Origin: an uncultured Demequina sp. | Lineage (GTDB): Bacteria; Actinomycetota; Actinomycetes; Actinomycetales; Demequinaceae | DNA length: 64,000 nt | Reading direction: 5' to 3' | Assembly: GCA_937925595.1 (NCBI GenBank) | Contig: CALALQ010000489.1 | Coordinates: forward strand, 1-64,000 | In this document: one piece after another, positions 25,353 through 34,682 of the stretch | How positions within the stretch are numbered: position 1 is the first letter of the stretch | Layout of the letters: the number at the start of each line of letters is the position of its first letter | Notes under the pieces: generated by a model | Database searches by the model: none | What the model was told of the DNA's origin: nothing | Seen by the model: the letters and a program-made list of their open reading frames with translations, nothing else | Translations under genes and position numbers: made by a program

Positions 25353-26762
25353 ATGGAGAGGGAATATCTGTTTCCCAGCGCGACCATGGAGCGCGAAAGC
25401 CTGATCGACCTGCAGATGCGGAAGCTCCGCTATCAGCTGCAGTACGCGATCGACAACAGCGAGTTCTACGCACGGCTGTTGTCTGACGTGGACATCGACC
25501 AGATCAGGGCTCGTTCCGATCTGTCGGCGCTCCCGACGATCGACAAGGAGATGCTGGTCGAGGACCAGAAGGACGTGCCGCCGTACGGAACCAGGTGTTG
25601 CGTCCCGGAAGAGAAGATCGCCCACGTGTACATGACCGGCGGAACCTCGGGCCTGGGCCAGGAGATCTACGCGAACACCAAGGTCGACCTCGAGTGGATG
25701 GGCGCCGGCTGGCTTTCCTGGTTTCACGCGATGGGCCTTCGCAAAGGCGACGCGGTTATCCAGACCTTGCCGATCAGCACGACCGAAGGTCCCCTGAGCC
25801 TGCTGCAAGGCTTCAGGAAGGCGGGGATCAACGCGTTCCACAACGCGCCGTACGACACCAAGACGAAGATCGAGAAGTACATGCTCCCCTTCGCCCCGAA
25901 GGCGATCTGCGCCGTGCCCGCCTACCTCACCCACATGACCGTGGTCTGCGAGGAGATGGGCATCGATCCGAAGACCGACTTCCCGCGGCTGGACACGATC
26001 CTCACCTTCGCCGAGCCGTTCACCCTGGAGTGGGTCGCCCAGATCGAGGAGACCTGGGGCGCGACCGTGCACGAGATGTACGGCTCCAGCCAGACGGCCT
26101 GCTTCGGGTCCGGGACCTGCGAGAACGGGGTGCTCCACGACGGTGAGCGGGGGCTGATGCACTTCGACGAGCTCGCCACGTTGATCGAGGTGATCGATCC
26201 CGAGACCGGTGAGCAGGTCGAACCAGGCGAGGTCGGCGAAGCGGTGATCACGAACCTGAACCGGGAGGGCACGATCCTGATCCGGTTCCGCAGCGGCGAC
26301 CGGGTCCGGTACATGCCGTACGACAGCTGCGACTGCGGCCGCACCCACGACGGCTTCGAGGCCGGCACCATCGCCCGATACGACGACATGATGAAGATCA
26401 AGGGCATGAACGTCTGGCCCGAAGCGGTCGACGGCGTGGTCTTCGCGTTCCCCGAGATCGAGGAATACCACGGGACCGTCTCGGTCGACGATCGCGGCCG
26501 CGAGCAGGTGAAGATCCAGGTCGAGTTCAAGGACGACGGCGTCTCCGACGAACAGGCGAACGCCGTGCTGAACGATCTCGGCGGAGCCCTCAAGAAGGAC
26601 ACCGGCCTCCGCATGGACGTCGAGCGTGTCGGGCATGGGTCGCTGGAGCGATTCATCATGAAAGTCCGGCGCTGGGACGATCAACGAAGAGAAGGTCTGG
26701 AGCGAGTCACTTGGGGGGTCTCCAAGACCAACGTCGAATCGGCTTCGAAGGAGGCAAAATAA
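25353..26762 (+). CDS. Phenylacetate-CoA ligase (PaaK)-like enzyme
   Basis: This 469-residue adenylate-forming enzyme is of the PaaK type and couples a carboxylic acid, often aromatic, to CoA. The ATP loop is MTGGTSGLGQ, followed by the family acceptor-domain features EMYGSSQTACFG and FRSGDRVRYMPYDSCDCGRTHDG. The C-terminal hinge MKIKGMNVWPEAVDG is also typical. The start has GAGGAGGTAGC upstream. It is the first gene of a 12-gene run, so it probably activates the substrate. It ends in a TAATG overlap with a small gene. Confidence 0.85.
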   Translation: MEREYLFPSATMERESLIDLQMRKLRYQLQYAIDNSEFYARLLSDVDIDQIRARSDLSALPTIDKEMLVEDQKDVPPYGTRCCVPEEKIAHVYMTGGTSGLGQEIYANTKVDLEWMGAGWLSWFHAMGLRKGDAVIQTLPISTTEGPLSLLQGFRKAGINAFHNAPYDTKTKIEKYMLPFAPKAICAVPAYLTHMTVVCEEMGIDPKTDFPRLDTILTFAEPFTLEWVAQIEETWGATVHEMYGSSQTACFGSGTCENGVLHDGERGLMHFDELATLIEVIDPETGEQVEPGEVGEAVITNLNREGTILIRFRSGDRVRYMPYDSCDCGRTHDGFEAGTIARYDDMMKIKGMNVWPEAVDGVVFAFPEIEEYHGTVSVDDRGREQVKIQVEFKDDGVSDEQANAVLNDLGGALKKDTGLRMDVERVGHGSLERFIMKVRRWDDQRREGLERVTWGVSKTNVESASKEAK

Positions 26763-26956
26763 TGAGCGCGACCACTCAGCAAGATCTCGAGAGCGTGGTT
26801 GAAAGGCTCAGCGAGATGCTCGAAACGGCGAAGTCCCTCCAGCAGGAGCATCACATCCAGCTCGAAGGTGACATCGAGAGGCTCGTGGCGATCCTCGCGG
26901 ACAAGATCCGGCACATCGATCCGGAGCGCTTCGAGCACGTAACCGAGTTCGAGTAG
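26762..26956 (+). CDS. Small acidic helical protein, unknown function
   Basis: This 64-residue protein starts at a TAATG junction with the PaaK-like gene and has GAAGGAGGC as ribosome site, so translation is well supported. It is highly charged with heptad-like hydrophobics (VVERLSEMLETAKSLQQ, IERLVAILADKIRHI), suggesting a coiled-coil or helical hairpin. I recognise no family. Its place between a CoA ligase and a CoA transferase suggests an accessory subunit of one of them. Confidence 0.65.
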   Translation: MSATTQQDLESVVERLSEMLETAKSLQQEHHIQLEGDIERLVAILADKIRHIDPERFEHVTEFE

Positions 26957-26979
26957 GGCTCGGGAACGGGACCGGGCAA

Positions 26980-27864
26980 TTGCGGGGCGAATGCCTCAAG
27001 AGCGTCGCTGCCGCCGCGGCGACGGTCACGGATGGATCGACGGTGGGAATCGGAGGCTCGATTTCCGCCGGCCATCCGATGGCCGTGATCCGCGAGCTGC
27101 TGCGATCGGGCGTACGGGACCTGACGATCGTGGCCCCGACCGCCGGCCTCGAAGTCGATCTCCTCGTGGCCGCCGGCCGGGTGAAGCGCCTGATCACCGC
27201 CTACGTCGGCTGCGAAGGCGTCGCCTCGGTGGGGCCGGCCTACAGGTCGGCGCTCCGAGACGGCAGCCTCGAGATCAGCGACTACGACGAGGGCATCTGC
27301 GCCGCCGGTCTCAAGGCGGCCGCACAGAAGCTCCCGTTCCTTCCCTGGCGGGGAGGCGTGGGCACATCTCTGCCGGAGCTCAACCCGGAGCTCGTCGAGT
27401 TCTCCGACCCGATCTCCTCCGAGCCTCTGCTCGCCGTCCCGGCGATCTCGCTCGACGTGGCCATCGTCGTGGCGGAAGCGGCGGATCGCTACGGCAACGC
27501 CTGGTTCGGCCGGTCGAGGTATATGGACCCGCTGCTGGCGAACGCGGCCGAGCTGGTCGTCGTCCAGGCCGAGGAGGTGATCGACAACTCCGAGATCAGG
27601 AAACACCCGGAACGCACCCAGTACTGGACCCGGGCCGTGGTCACGGAAGCCCGATTCGGAACCCACCCCTACGCCGGTCCTCGATCGGTCAGAGATGAGG
27701 CCGCCCTCCGCGAGTATGCCGAAGCGGCCCGGCGGCTCGGCGAAGGAAACGACGCCCCCTTCCGCGAATTCATGCGTCGACACGTGGAGAGCTGCGTCGA
27801 CCACGAGCATTATCTCGAGGCGATCGGGAAGGCAAGGCTCGCCGAGCTCGAGGTGAAGCCATGA
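26980..27864 (+). CDS. CoA-transferase family subunit A (glutaconate/IpdA-like)
   Basis: This protein has 294 residues if the TTG start is right. The fold is that of family I CoA transferase alpha subunits. Segments VGIGGSISAGHPMAVIRELL and AAAQKLPFLPWRGGVGTSLP match glutaconate CoA-transferase and IpdA, the steroid ring-opening hydrolase that uses the same fold. Whether it transfers CoA or hydrolyses a ring is open. Subunit B overlaps its end by 4 nt. The start lacks a strong ribosome site, and no in-frame ATG or GTG is as well placed. Confidence 0.8.
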   Translation: MRGECLKSVAAAAATVTDGSTVGIGGSISAGHPMAVIRELLRSGVRDLTIVAPTAGLEVDLLVAAGRVKRLITAYVGCEGVASVGPAYRSALRDGSLEISDYDEGICAAGLKAAAQKLPFLPWRGGVGTSLPELNPELVEFSDPISSEPLLAVPAISLDVAIVVAEAADRYGNAWFGRSRYMDPLLANAAELVVVQAEEVIDNSEIRKHPERTQYWTRAVVTEARFGTHPYAGPRSVRDEAALREYAEAARRLGEGNDAPFREFMRRHVESCVDHEHYLEAIGKARLAELEVKP

Positions 27865-28625
27865 ACGGATACTCGACCCTCGAGCTCACCGCCCTCGTCC
27901 TCGCCCGCGACCTCCGTCCCGAAGACAGGGTCATCCAGAGCGGGGCCAACATGCCGGAAGGGCGAGCCGCCGCGATCCTCGCCGGCCTCCGGTTCCCCGG
28001 CTCTCGCGTCATCGTCGACCTCGCGGTCGAGAATTTTGCCGGCGGAAACCCGATTCCTCCAGTCCATCCTTCGTCATTCGACCCGCGAAGCCTGGAGTTC
28101 GGCGAGGCGCGGAGCTGCCAGGACACGATCTTCGACTACGTCGCCCGCCCCGAAGTCTTCTTCGTCGGCGGCCTGGAGGTGGACCAGAGGGGAAACCTCA
28201 ACCTTCTGGGTCGCCGGGACGAGCAGGGACGATGGGACCTCCGCGGACCCGGGACCCTCGCCCTTGCGTCGATGACGACGCATGCATCCGGCTACTACAT
28301 CGTGATGCGCAGGCACGAACCGCGAACCTTCCCGTCGAAGGTCTCGCTGATCACCGCCCTGGGGGACAAGCAGCGACGAGCGCAGCTCGGCTTCCCCGGA
28401 GGAGGTCCGCGTCTCGTCGTGTCCCCGCTCGGCGTATTCGACTTTGACGAACGAGGCGACATGCGCATCAAGTCACTTCACCCCGGAGTCAGCCAGGAAG
28501 CCGTGGCGGACGCCACAGGCTTCTCCTTCGAGGTCACCGAACGACCTGAAGTGACACCGGAACCGACACCCGAAGAATTAACTGTCTTGAGGGAGACAAT
28601 CGATCCAGAGGGCATCCTCAGATGA
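27861..28625 (+). CDS. CoA-transferase family subunit B (glutaconate/IpdB-like)
   Basis: This 254-residue partner of the previous gene carries the beta-subunit pattern: LVLARDLRPEDRVIQSGAN, a VIVDLAVENFAGG strand that may hold the catalytic glutamate in true transferases, and LEVDQRGNLNLLG. The ATG overlaps the subunit A stop. With a PaaK-like ligase upstream and aldolase/thiolase-type genes downstream, the pair could act on a ring-derived acyl-CoA, as IpdAB does in steroid breakdown. The evidence is family plus context only. Confidence 0.8.
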   Translation: MNGYSTLELTALVLARDLRPEDRVIQSGANMPEGRAAAILAGLRFPGSRVIVDLAVENFAGGNPIPPVHPSSFDPRSLEFGEARSCQDTIFDYVARPEVFFVGGLEVDQRGNLNLLGRRDEQGRWDLRGPGTLALASMTTHASGYYIVMRRHEPRTFPSKVSLITALGDKQRRAQLGFPGGGPRLVVSPLGVFDFDERGDMRIKSLHPGVSQEAVADATGFSFEVTERPEVTPEPTPEELTVLRETIDPEGILR

Positions 28626-28665
28626 ATACATCTAAGGATGACAATACAACGAGAGGGGTACTGCA

Positions 28666-29814
28666 GTGAATAAACGACAGCTAGTATATATATTGGGCCT
28701 GATTGGAGTTATGGTACTCTTAGGCGCAGGCTGTGGAGGCGATGAGGATTCGTCGTCTGACAACGGAAGCGACGGCTCATATCCGGCCGAGTTCAACGAG
28801 ATGGTCGACAACGCTATGGCGCCGGTCTCCGAGTGGCCTGGTCCCACATCCTCACCGAAGCTGAAGCCGAACCAACTGGTTTTCAGCATCCCTTGCTCGA
28901 AGGTCGCTGAGGGGTGTGAGTTCATCAACCAGGGCGTCAAGGATGCCGCCGAGGCGGTGGGTTGGGACTACAAGACGGTCGATCCCGAAGGAAGCCCGGA
29001 GAAGAGCAACGCCGCGATCCGGCAGGCGGTACAGGCAAATGCGGATGTCATCGTCATGGTGGCGATTGACCCGAAAGTCGTTTCGGACGCGCTGGGCGAC
29101 GCGCAGGATGCAGGCATCCCGGTCGTGCTGGTAGCCGGCGGGCGCGAGGGCGAACCGGAGCTGTTGGCCAACAACGGAGTGTTCACGGATGTGACCTTCC
29201 GCAGCTACGAGTTGGGCGAATTGCTCGGAGCGTTCATCGCGGTCAACTCGGACGGCGAGGCCAAGGTCGCGATGTTCAATACCCCGGAGTGGCCGACCAT
29301 CGACCAGAGGTTCGAGGGCACCAAGGCATCGCTGTCGGAGTGCCCCGGCTGTGAAGTCGTGGCCGAGACCGATTTCGCGCAGACGGAGATCGGGACGACG
29401 CTCGGCTCCAAATACCAGTCGGTGCTGCAGGCAAATCCCGATGCGGACTACGCCTGGGTGGGCTTGGACGCCGCGGCATCGGTGCTGGTCGCGGCAAACC
29501 AGCAGGCCGGGTCGGACCAGGCCCAGATCACGTCGATCGACGGCAACAAGCAGAACATCGACTACGTGATGGACGGATCTCAGCTTGTCACGATCGGCAG
29601 TCCGTTGAACTGGACGGGATGGGCGGCCCTGGACGAGGCGAACCGGGCGGTGAACGGTGCTGAGCCGGCCACCGACAACATCCCCTATCGGCTCATCACC
29701 AAGGAGAACGCCGAGCAGTTCGTCGGCACTGGCTTCGAGGGGGATATCGATTACCAGGCGAAGTACCTGCAGCTCTGGAAGACCGGCAAGACGAGCAAGT
29801 CGGTAGACAAGTGA
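28666..29814 (+). CDS. Sugar-type ABC transporter substrate-binding lipoprotein (second system)
   Basis: This 382-residue binding protein has a signal peptide, the lipobox LGAGC (C23) and an acidic Ser/Asp linker. The mature part is a type I binding fold parallel to the one at 15894, with a similar opening VFSIPCSKVAEGCEF. The two are clearly paralogous systems. The GTG start follows GAGAGGGG. The signal-peptide coding segment and the 40 nt before it are noticeably AT-rich (TAGTATATATATTGG) compared with the rest. Confidence 0.87.
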   Translation: MNKRQLVYILGLIGVMVLLGAGCGGDEDSSSDNGSDGSYPAEFNEMVDNAMAPVSEWPGPTSSPKLKPNQLVFSIPCSKVAEGCEFINQGVKDAAEAVGWDYKTVDPEGSPEKSNAAIRQAVQANADVIVMVAIDPKVVSDALGDAQDAGIPVVLVAGGREGEPELLANNGVFTDVTFRSYELGELLGAFIAVNSDGEAKVAMFNTPEWPTIDQRFEGTKASLSECPGCEVVAETDFAQTEIGTTLGSKYQSVLQANPDADYAWVGLDAAASVLVAANQQAGSDQAQITSIDGNKQNIDYVMDGSQLVTIGSPLNWTGWAALDEANRAVNGAEPATDNIPYRLITKENAEQFVGTGFEGDIDYQAKYLQLWKTGKTSKSVDK

Positions 29815-31346
29815 TGAACCGGGCCCAGCACGCACTAGCTGTACGTGACCTCTCCAAGACATTTGGAGTGAGCCGGGCGCTCGACCATGTGACCGTCGGA
29901 TTCAGGCGGTCCAGGGTCACGGCGCTGCTGGGCCCGAACGGCTGTGGCAAATCCACGCTGATCAAGATCCTCGCTGGGTTCCACAGCCCCGATGGTGGCG
30001 ACGTCGAAATCGGCGGTGAGCCGATCGAGACGCCGATCGAACCGCAGTCCGCGCATGCGCGTGGGCTGCGGTTCGTGCACCAGGACCTGGGCCTGATCGA
30101 GCAACTGAGCGTGAGCGACAATCTCGCCTTAGCGCATGCCTACTACGGCACGCCGACGCTCTCGCGGCTGCGTCGTCGCGCGGCCGAAGAGGCGGCGCGG
30201 CAAGCGCTGGAGGTCCTCGAACTGGACATCGATCCTCGCGCGACGGTCGGCAAGCTCAGCCAATCGGATCAGATCATGGTCGCGATCGCCCGCGCCTTCC
30301 AGGTCTCCGGTCCGTCGGACCACCAGACGGTGATCCTCGACGAGCCCACCGCGTCTTTGCCGGCGGAAGCCGTCGATCGTGTTCTGGCCGCGGTCGACAA
30401 GATCAGCTCGGCCGGCGGCACCGTGATCTACGTGACCCATCGGATCGACGAGGTGGTGCGCATAGCCGATGATGTCGTCGTCCTGCGCGACGGAGTCGTC
30501 GCGGCGGAGAGAGATGCTTCGCAGCTGGATGCAGGCTCGCTTTCGGATCTGCTCTTCGGCGCGATGTTCGCAGTCGAGGAGATGCCGTCGGCATCGTCCC
30601 CCGACGAGGTGGTGCTCGACGTTGAATCGATCTCTGGATCGCGGATCAAGGACGTCACCTTCGACCTCCACCGGGGCGAGATCCTCGGTGTGGCGGGACT
30701 GGCCGGCTGCGGCCGCAGCGAGCTCAGCAGGCTGCTCGCCGGAGTCCAGCCGATCGCGGGCGGGTCGGTCCTCCTGGAAGGATCGCCGGTCAGCCCGGGA
30801 TCGCCGAGAGAAGCGCTCGAGCAGGGGATCGCGTACGTGCCCCCCGACCGGGCGACGATGGGATCGATCCCGGAGATGTCGGTCAGGGAGAATGTGACCC
30901 TGAGCGACCTGTCCCCCTTCACGCAGGCCGGACACCTGCTACCCGGGGTCGAGAAGAAAGCCGTCGGCGACCTGCTGGAACGATATGAGGTCCGTCCCCG
31001 CGACACGGAGCGCCGCTTCCAGTTCCTCAGCGGAGGCAACCAGCAAAAGGCGATCATCGCGAAGTACGCGCGGCTGAAGCCGCAAATCCTGATCGTCGAC
31101 GAACCGACCCAGGGAGTGGACATCTCGGGGAAGAAGGAGATCGCGCGAGTCCTGCGGGACCTGGCGGTCGACGGATGCTCCGTCTTGCTCGCTTCGAGTG
31201 ACCTGGACGAGATCGGCGAGCTCTGCGACCGGGTCCTGGTGCTCGACCGGGGCAGGCTGGTCGGCGTCTTCGAGCGTGGGGAGATCAACGAGAAACGCCT
31301 GTCCGAACTGACAATGACCGAACCCCTGAGGAGTGAACTTGAGTAG
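29814..31346 (+). CDS. Sugar-type ABC transporter ATP-binding protein (second system)
   Basis: This is an RbsA-type protein of about 510 residues with two ABC domains. Walker A of domain 1 is GPNGCGKST and Walker B is VILDEPTASLP. Domain 2 has the degenerate GLAGCGRSE and the signature LSGGNQQKA, then LIVDEPTQGVD. The ATG at 29814 overlaps the binding-protein stop; a GTG three nt earlier is also possible. The permease overlaps its end. Confidence 0.9.
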   Translation: MNRAQHALAVRDLSKTFGVSRALDHVTVGFRRSRVTALLGPNGCGKSTLIKILAGFHSPDGGDVEIGGEPIETPIEPQSAHARGLRFVHQDLGLIEQLSVSDNLALAHAYYGTPTLSRLRRRAAEEAARQALEVLELDIDPRATVGKLSQSDQIMVAIARAFQVSGPSDHQTVILDEPTASLPAEAVDRVLAAVDKISSAGGTVIYVTHRIDEVVRIADDVVVLRDGVVAAERDASQLDAGSLSDLLFGAMFAVEEMPSASSPDEVVLDVESISGSRIKDVTFDLHRGEILGVAGLAGCGRSELSRLLAGVQPIAGGSVLLEGSPVSPGSPREALEQGIAYVPPDRATMGSIPEMSVRENVTLSDLSPFTQAGHLLPGVEKKAVGDLLERYEVRPRDTERRFQFLSGGNQQKAIIAKYARLKPQILIVDEPTQGVDISGKKEIARVLRDLAVDGCSVLLASSDLDEIGELCDRVLVLDRGRLVGVFERGEINEKRLSELTMTEPLRSELE

Positions 31347-32334
31347 CGAAACGAGGTCGGAGAGGCCCCGGTTCGGCGCCTTCGCGTCGAAGCTGGCGGC
31401 CGACGGAGGCGTCGCCGCGTTTCTGATCCTGATGGTGATCGGCTTCAGCGTCGCACTGCCTGATCAGTTCTTCACATGGGCGAACGTCCAGAACATCCTC
31501 GGCGGGCAGGCGGTCCCGATCCTGCTCGCCCTGGCGATAGTCACGCCCCTCGTGGCCGGCGAGTTCGACCTGTCGGTCGCCGCGACGCTGGGGATAGCGT
31601 CAGTCTTCACGGCCTATGCGACATCGCACGACATACCGATCGGGGCGACCTTCGTCCTCGTGCTGATGATCGGTGGGCTGGTGGGAACCATCAACGGGCT
31701 GCTCGTGACTCGGGTGGGCGTGAGCGCGTTCATCGCCACGCTGGGGATGGCGACGATCCTCAGTGGCGGAAACCTCCTCATGACGCAGGGATCCGTGATC
31801 TACGACGGGGTCCCGGAATCCCTGACCGACCTGGCGCGAACCCAGGTCCTAGGGCTTCCGATCGTCGTCTTCTACGCCTTGGCCGTCGCGCTCGTACTCT
31901 GGTACTTCCTCGAGTGGACCCCCTTCGGCAGATACCTGCTGGCGACCGGGAAAGGACGGGAGGCCGCCCGCCTCACCGGCGTCCGCACCCAACATTGGCT
32001 CTTCTCGTCGTTCGTCATCGCGGGCGTGATCGCGGCCATCGCCGGCTACCTCCAGACCGCGCGGATCGGCTCGGCACCACCCACGGTCGGCCCCGATTTC
32101 CTGCTTCCAGCATATGCGGCGGCGTTCCTCGGCGCGACGACCATCCATCCGGGACGATTCAACGTCTGGGGAACCATCATCGGCGCGCTCGTCCTGGCGG
32201 TCGGAATCACCGGCCTGAACCTCGCCGGCGCAGCCTTCTGGATTCCGCCGGTGTTCAACGGCACCGCTCTGATCATCGCCGTGTCGATCGCGGCCATCGT
32301 CAGCCGAAGGAGCGCGAAATGGACGAGGCGATAG
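31339..32334 (+). CDS. Sugar-type ABC transporter permease (second system)
   Basis: This RbsC-type membrane protein of about 331 residues has family segments VTPLVAGEFDLSVAATLGIA and ATGKGREAARLTGV. A TTG at 31339 is preferred because GAGGAG (31327-31332) is properly spaced to it. A GTG at 31333 directly abuts that ribosome site. It completes the importer encoded by the two preceding genes. Confidence 0.87.
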   Translation: MSSETRSERPRFGAFASKLAADGGVAAFLILMVIGFSVALPDQFFTWANVQNILGGQAVPILLALAIVTPLVAGEFDLSVAATLGIASVFTAYATSHDIPIGATFVLVLMIGGLVGTINGLLVTRVGVSAFIATLGMATILSGGNLLMTQGSVIYDGVPESLTDLARTQVLGLPIVVFYALAVALVLWYFLEWTPFGRYLLATGKGREAARLTGVRTQHWLFSSFVIAGVIAAIAGYLQTARIGSAPPTVGPDFLLPAYAAAFLGATTIHPGRFNVWGTIIGALVLAVGITGLNLAGAAFWIPPVFNGTALIIAVSIAAIVSRRSAKWTRR

Positions 32335-32377
32335 CGGTGTCCCGGCAACTCGACAATCACCAGAAAAGGACCCTTTG

Positions 32378-32956
32378 ATGGCGAGAATCGACCAGCGTCA
32401 ACAAATCCTCGAGGCCGCGACCGAGCTGTTCAGCGAAGCCGGCTACACGGGCACGACTATGCGAGACATCGGCAAGAAGGTCGGGGTGCTCCCCGGCAGC
32501 CTCTACGCGCACATCGACAGCAAGGAAGACCTCCTGGTCGAGATCGTCGAGTCCGGCATCGACGACTTCGTCAAGGCCGGCGAGTCGGCCGCCCGGGAAT
32601 CCGGAGAATTGCCGGAGGATCGTCTGCGTTCGGCGATCGAGGCCCACATAAGGGTGGTCGCCGAGAACAAAGAGCGAACCCTGGTCGTCTTCCACCAGTG
32701 GCGCTTCCTGACGGGCCCGAACCGGCAGCGGATCATCGAGAAGCGGGCACGGTACGAGCGGATCTTCAGCGACATCTTCGATGCCGGCGTCGAGTCTGGA
32801 ACCTTTGATCCCGAGCTCGACCGGAGGCTCGCGATCCTCACCGTGCTGGGGGCGCTGAACTGGTCGGCCGAATGGCTCTCCGCCGACGGCCGGGCATCGG
32901 TGGTCGAGGTTGGGGAAGGCGTATCGGATTCCCTCATCGGAGGGCTGAAAGGGTAG
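32378..32956 (+). CDS. TetR-family transcriptional regulator
   Basis: This 192-residue regulator has an N-terminal helix-turn-helix (ILEAATELFSEAGYTGTTMR, VGVLPGSLYAHIDSKEDLL) and a C-terminal ligand domain of the TetR_C type seen in KstR2-like regulators. AAAAGGA precedes the ATG. Being inside the operon, it is the most likely binder of the AAACAA-GCAT-TTGTTT palindrome at 25320-25335 and would respond to an acyl-CoA made by the pathway. Confidence 0.87.
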   Translation: MARIDQRQQILEAATELFSEAGYTGTTMRDIGKKVGVLPGSLYAHIDSKEDLLVEIVESGIDDFVKAGESAARESGELPEDRLRSAIEAHIRVVAENKERTLVVFHQWRFLTGPNRQRIIEKRARYERIFSDIFDAGVESGTFDPELDRRLAILTVLGALNWSAEWLSADGRASVVEVGEGVSDSLIGGLKG

Positions 32957-32960
32957 CAAC

Positions 32961-33476
32961 ATGAACGATAAACGCGACCACGATTCAAGACCGCGCGAAT
33001 TCAGGGATCCCCCTACGCGGTATCTGGAGGACTTCGATGAAGGTGACATCCATATCACTCGAGGCAGGACGATCGAGGCATCTGACATCAACGCATTCGC
33101 CGGGCTCACAGGTGACTTCTATCCCCTGCACCTCGATGCCGAGTTCGCCGACAGACAGCGATTCGGTTCACGAATCGCCCACGGTCCGCTCACATTTTCG
33201 ATGGCTGTGGGGCTGCTCGGCATGTCCGGCGCCTTCGGCGACGCGATCGTGGCGCTGCTCGAAGTTCAGAGCATCAAGGCCAGCATGCCGGTCCTTCCCG
33301 GCGACACCATTCATGTGCGGGCCGAGGTCTCCCGAATAGTGAGCGACAAGAATCCGAGGTTCGGAGAATTACATATGAACTACACGGTCATAAACCAGCG
33401 TTCCGAAGAGGTGATGACCTTTACCCAAATAATGCTTGCGAGAAAGCGGCCAGATTCGCCGGAGGATCTCGCGTGA
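32961..33476 (+). CDS. MaoC-like hydratase
   Basis: This 171-residue hot-dog-fold protein has the hydratase motif in ASDINAFAGLTGDFYPLH, with catalytic D52 and H57 kept. The usual asparagine of the GDxNPxH pattern is replaced by tyrosine, a deviation that may alter substrate handling. RIAHGPLTFSMAVGLLG is typical of the family. It likely hydrates an enoyl-CoA ahead of the aldolase-like gene next to it, as in steroid side-chain pathways where MaoC proteins feed an aldolase. It starts 4 nt after the TetR stop. Confidence 0.82.
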   Translation: MNDKRDHDSRPREFRDPPTRYLEDFDEGDIHITRGRTIEASDINAFAGLTGDFYPLHLDAEFADRQRFGSRIAHGPLTFSMAVGLLGMSGAFGDAIVALLEVQSIKASMPVLPGDTIHVRAEVSRIVSDKNPRFGELHMNYTVINQRSEEVMTFTQIMLARKRPDSPEDLA

Positions 33477-33487
33477 GAGGGGCGGAA

Positions 33488-34675
33488 ATGAAGAAAATGA
33501 TCGAGCCCGCGTTCGTGGGTGTGGGCGAGCTTCCCAGTGGAAAGTTTCCCGACAGGAGCTTCATCGAGAGCTTGACCGAAGTCGCCTTCCGCGCTGTCGC
33601 GGACGCACAGGTTGCGATGGAAGAGGTCGATACCGTGCTCCTGATCCCCTGCCTGCACTCCCCGGACGATCAGGCCGACCTGATCTTCTCGCGCGTAACT
33701 GAGGAGCTTGGCCTCAACGGATTGGCAAAGGCCAATTTCATGCTCCACTCCGGGGGTTCCACGAGCGACAACGCAGTTCGCGTCGCTTCGAGCCTGATCG
33801 CCTCCGGCAACGCCCGGACGGTGCTGATCCTCCAAGCGGAGAAATGGGGGTCCGCCAACCTCACCGAGATGGTGGACATGCTCAGCCGCTACGGGATACC
33901 GCGCGAGTGGGAACGGCCCTCGGGAATCAATTTCAACGCCATCGGGGCGCTCATCACCCGCCGCTACATGGAGACGTCTGGATCTACCCCAGAAGAGATG
34001 GCGAACATCGTCGTCGCCCTGCGAGAGTGGGCCCACCTCAACCCCAACGCGATGTACAAGGACCGCACCGTGACCGTCGAGCAGGTGCTCGGATCACGGA
34101 TGATCAGCGACCCTCTACATGCGATGGAGTGTCCGATGCTGGCCGACGGTGCCGTCGCCATGGTGATGACCGACCGAGAACGAGCAGAGTCCAGGGATGA
34201 CGCGTGGGTTGGAATCGCGGGGTCGGGTGGCTGCGTAAGTCACTACAGCGTCGGCCAGGAGCGGGACCTGGCCGTGCTGGGGTGGCCGACTGCGGCCGAG
34301 CGAGCCTACGCGCAAGCGGACTGGGGCCCGGACGAGGCGGATTTCGCGGAGGTGTACGACTCGTATGCGGCCGTCCTGGCTATCGCGGTCGAAGGGCTGG
34401 GGCTTTGCCCCGTCAACCAAGGCGCCCGATGGATCGGTTCCGGCCGGACCGGGCCGGATGGTGATTTTCCTCTGAACACGAACGGAGGGCTGCTCGGGGC
34501 TGGACATACCGGCGTTGGGGGCGGCACTGCGCTTCTAGCGGAGGCCGTAAGGCAGCTCCTGTGGCGCGCCGAGGAGGAACGCCAGATCCCGAACTGTGAG
34601 AGGGCGATCGTCGGTGGGACCGGCGGAAGCTACATGGACGCGCAAGTGCTGTTGCTCGAGCGCGCAGAAAGCTGA
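33488..34675 (+). CDS. Thiolase-superfamily protein lacking the nucleophilic cysteine (Ltp2-like aldolase candidate)
   Basis: This protein of about 395 residues has a thiolase fold, recognisable by NTNGGLLGAGHTGVGGG near the C terminus. At the position of the thiolase nucleophile it reads MLHSGGSTSDNA (H87-S91), with no cysteine, so it cannot be an ordinary thiolase. Steroid side-chain aldolases of the Ltp2 type are cysteine-less thiolase relatives that work with a DUF35 partner, and a DUF35 gene follows directly. A retro-aldol cleavage of a beta-hydroxyacyl-CoA made by the upstream MaoC protein is therefore likely. The ATG at 33488 follows GAGAGGGG; a GTG at 33473 is an alternative. Confidence 0.75.
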   Translation: MKKMIEPAFVGVGELPSGKFPDRSFIESLTEVAFRAVADAQVAMEEVDTVLLIPCLHSPDDQADLIFSRVTEELGLNGLAKANFMLHSGGSTSDNAVRVASSLIASGNARTVLILQAEKWGSANLTEMVDMLSRYGIPREWERPSGINFNAIGALITRRYMETSGSTPEEMANIVVALREWAHLNPNAMYKDRTVTVEQVLGSRMISDPLHAMECPMLADGAVAMVMTDRERAESRDDAWVGIAGSGGCVSHYSVGQERDLAVLGWPTAAERAYAQADWGPDEADFAEVYDSYAAVLAIAVEGLGLCPVNQGARWIGSGRTGPDGDFPLNTNGGLLGAGHTGVGGGTALLAEAVRQLLWRAEEERQIPNCERAIVGGTGGSYMDAQVLLLERAES

Positions 34676-34682
34676 GGAACAT

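Noticed and set aside
24873..26684. 603-residue minus-strand open frame
   Set aside because: It is antisense to the PaaK-like gene; its His/Val/Asp-rich composition comes from the complement of GC-rich codons, and the plus-strand gene has clear motifs.
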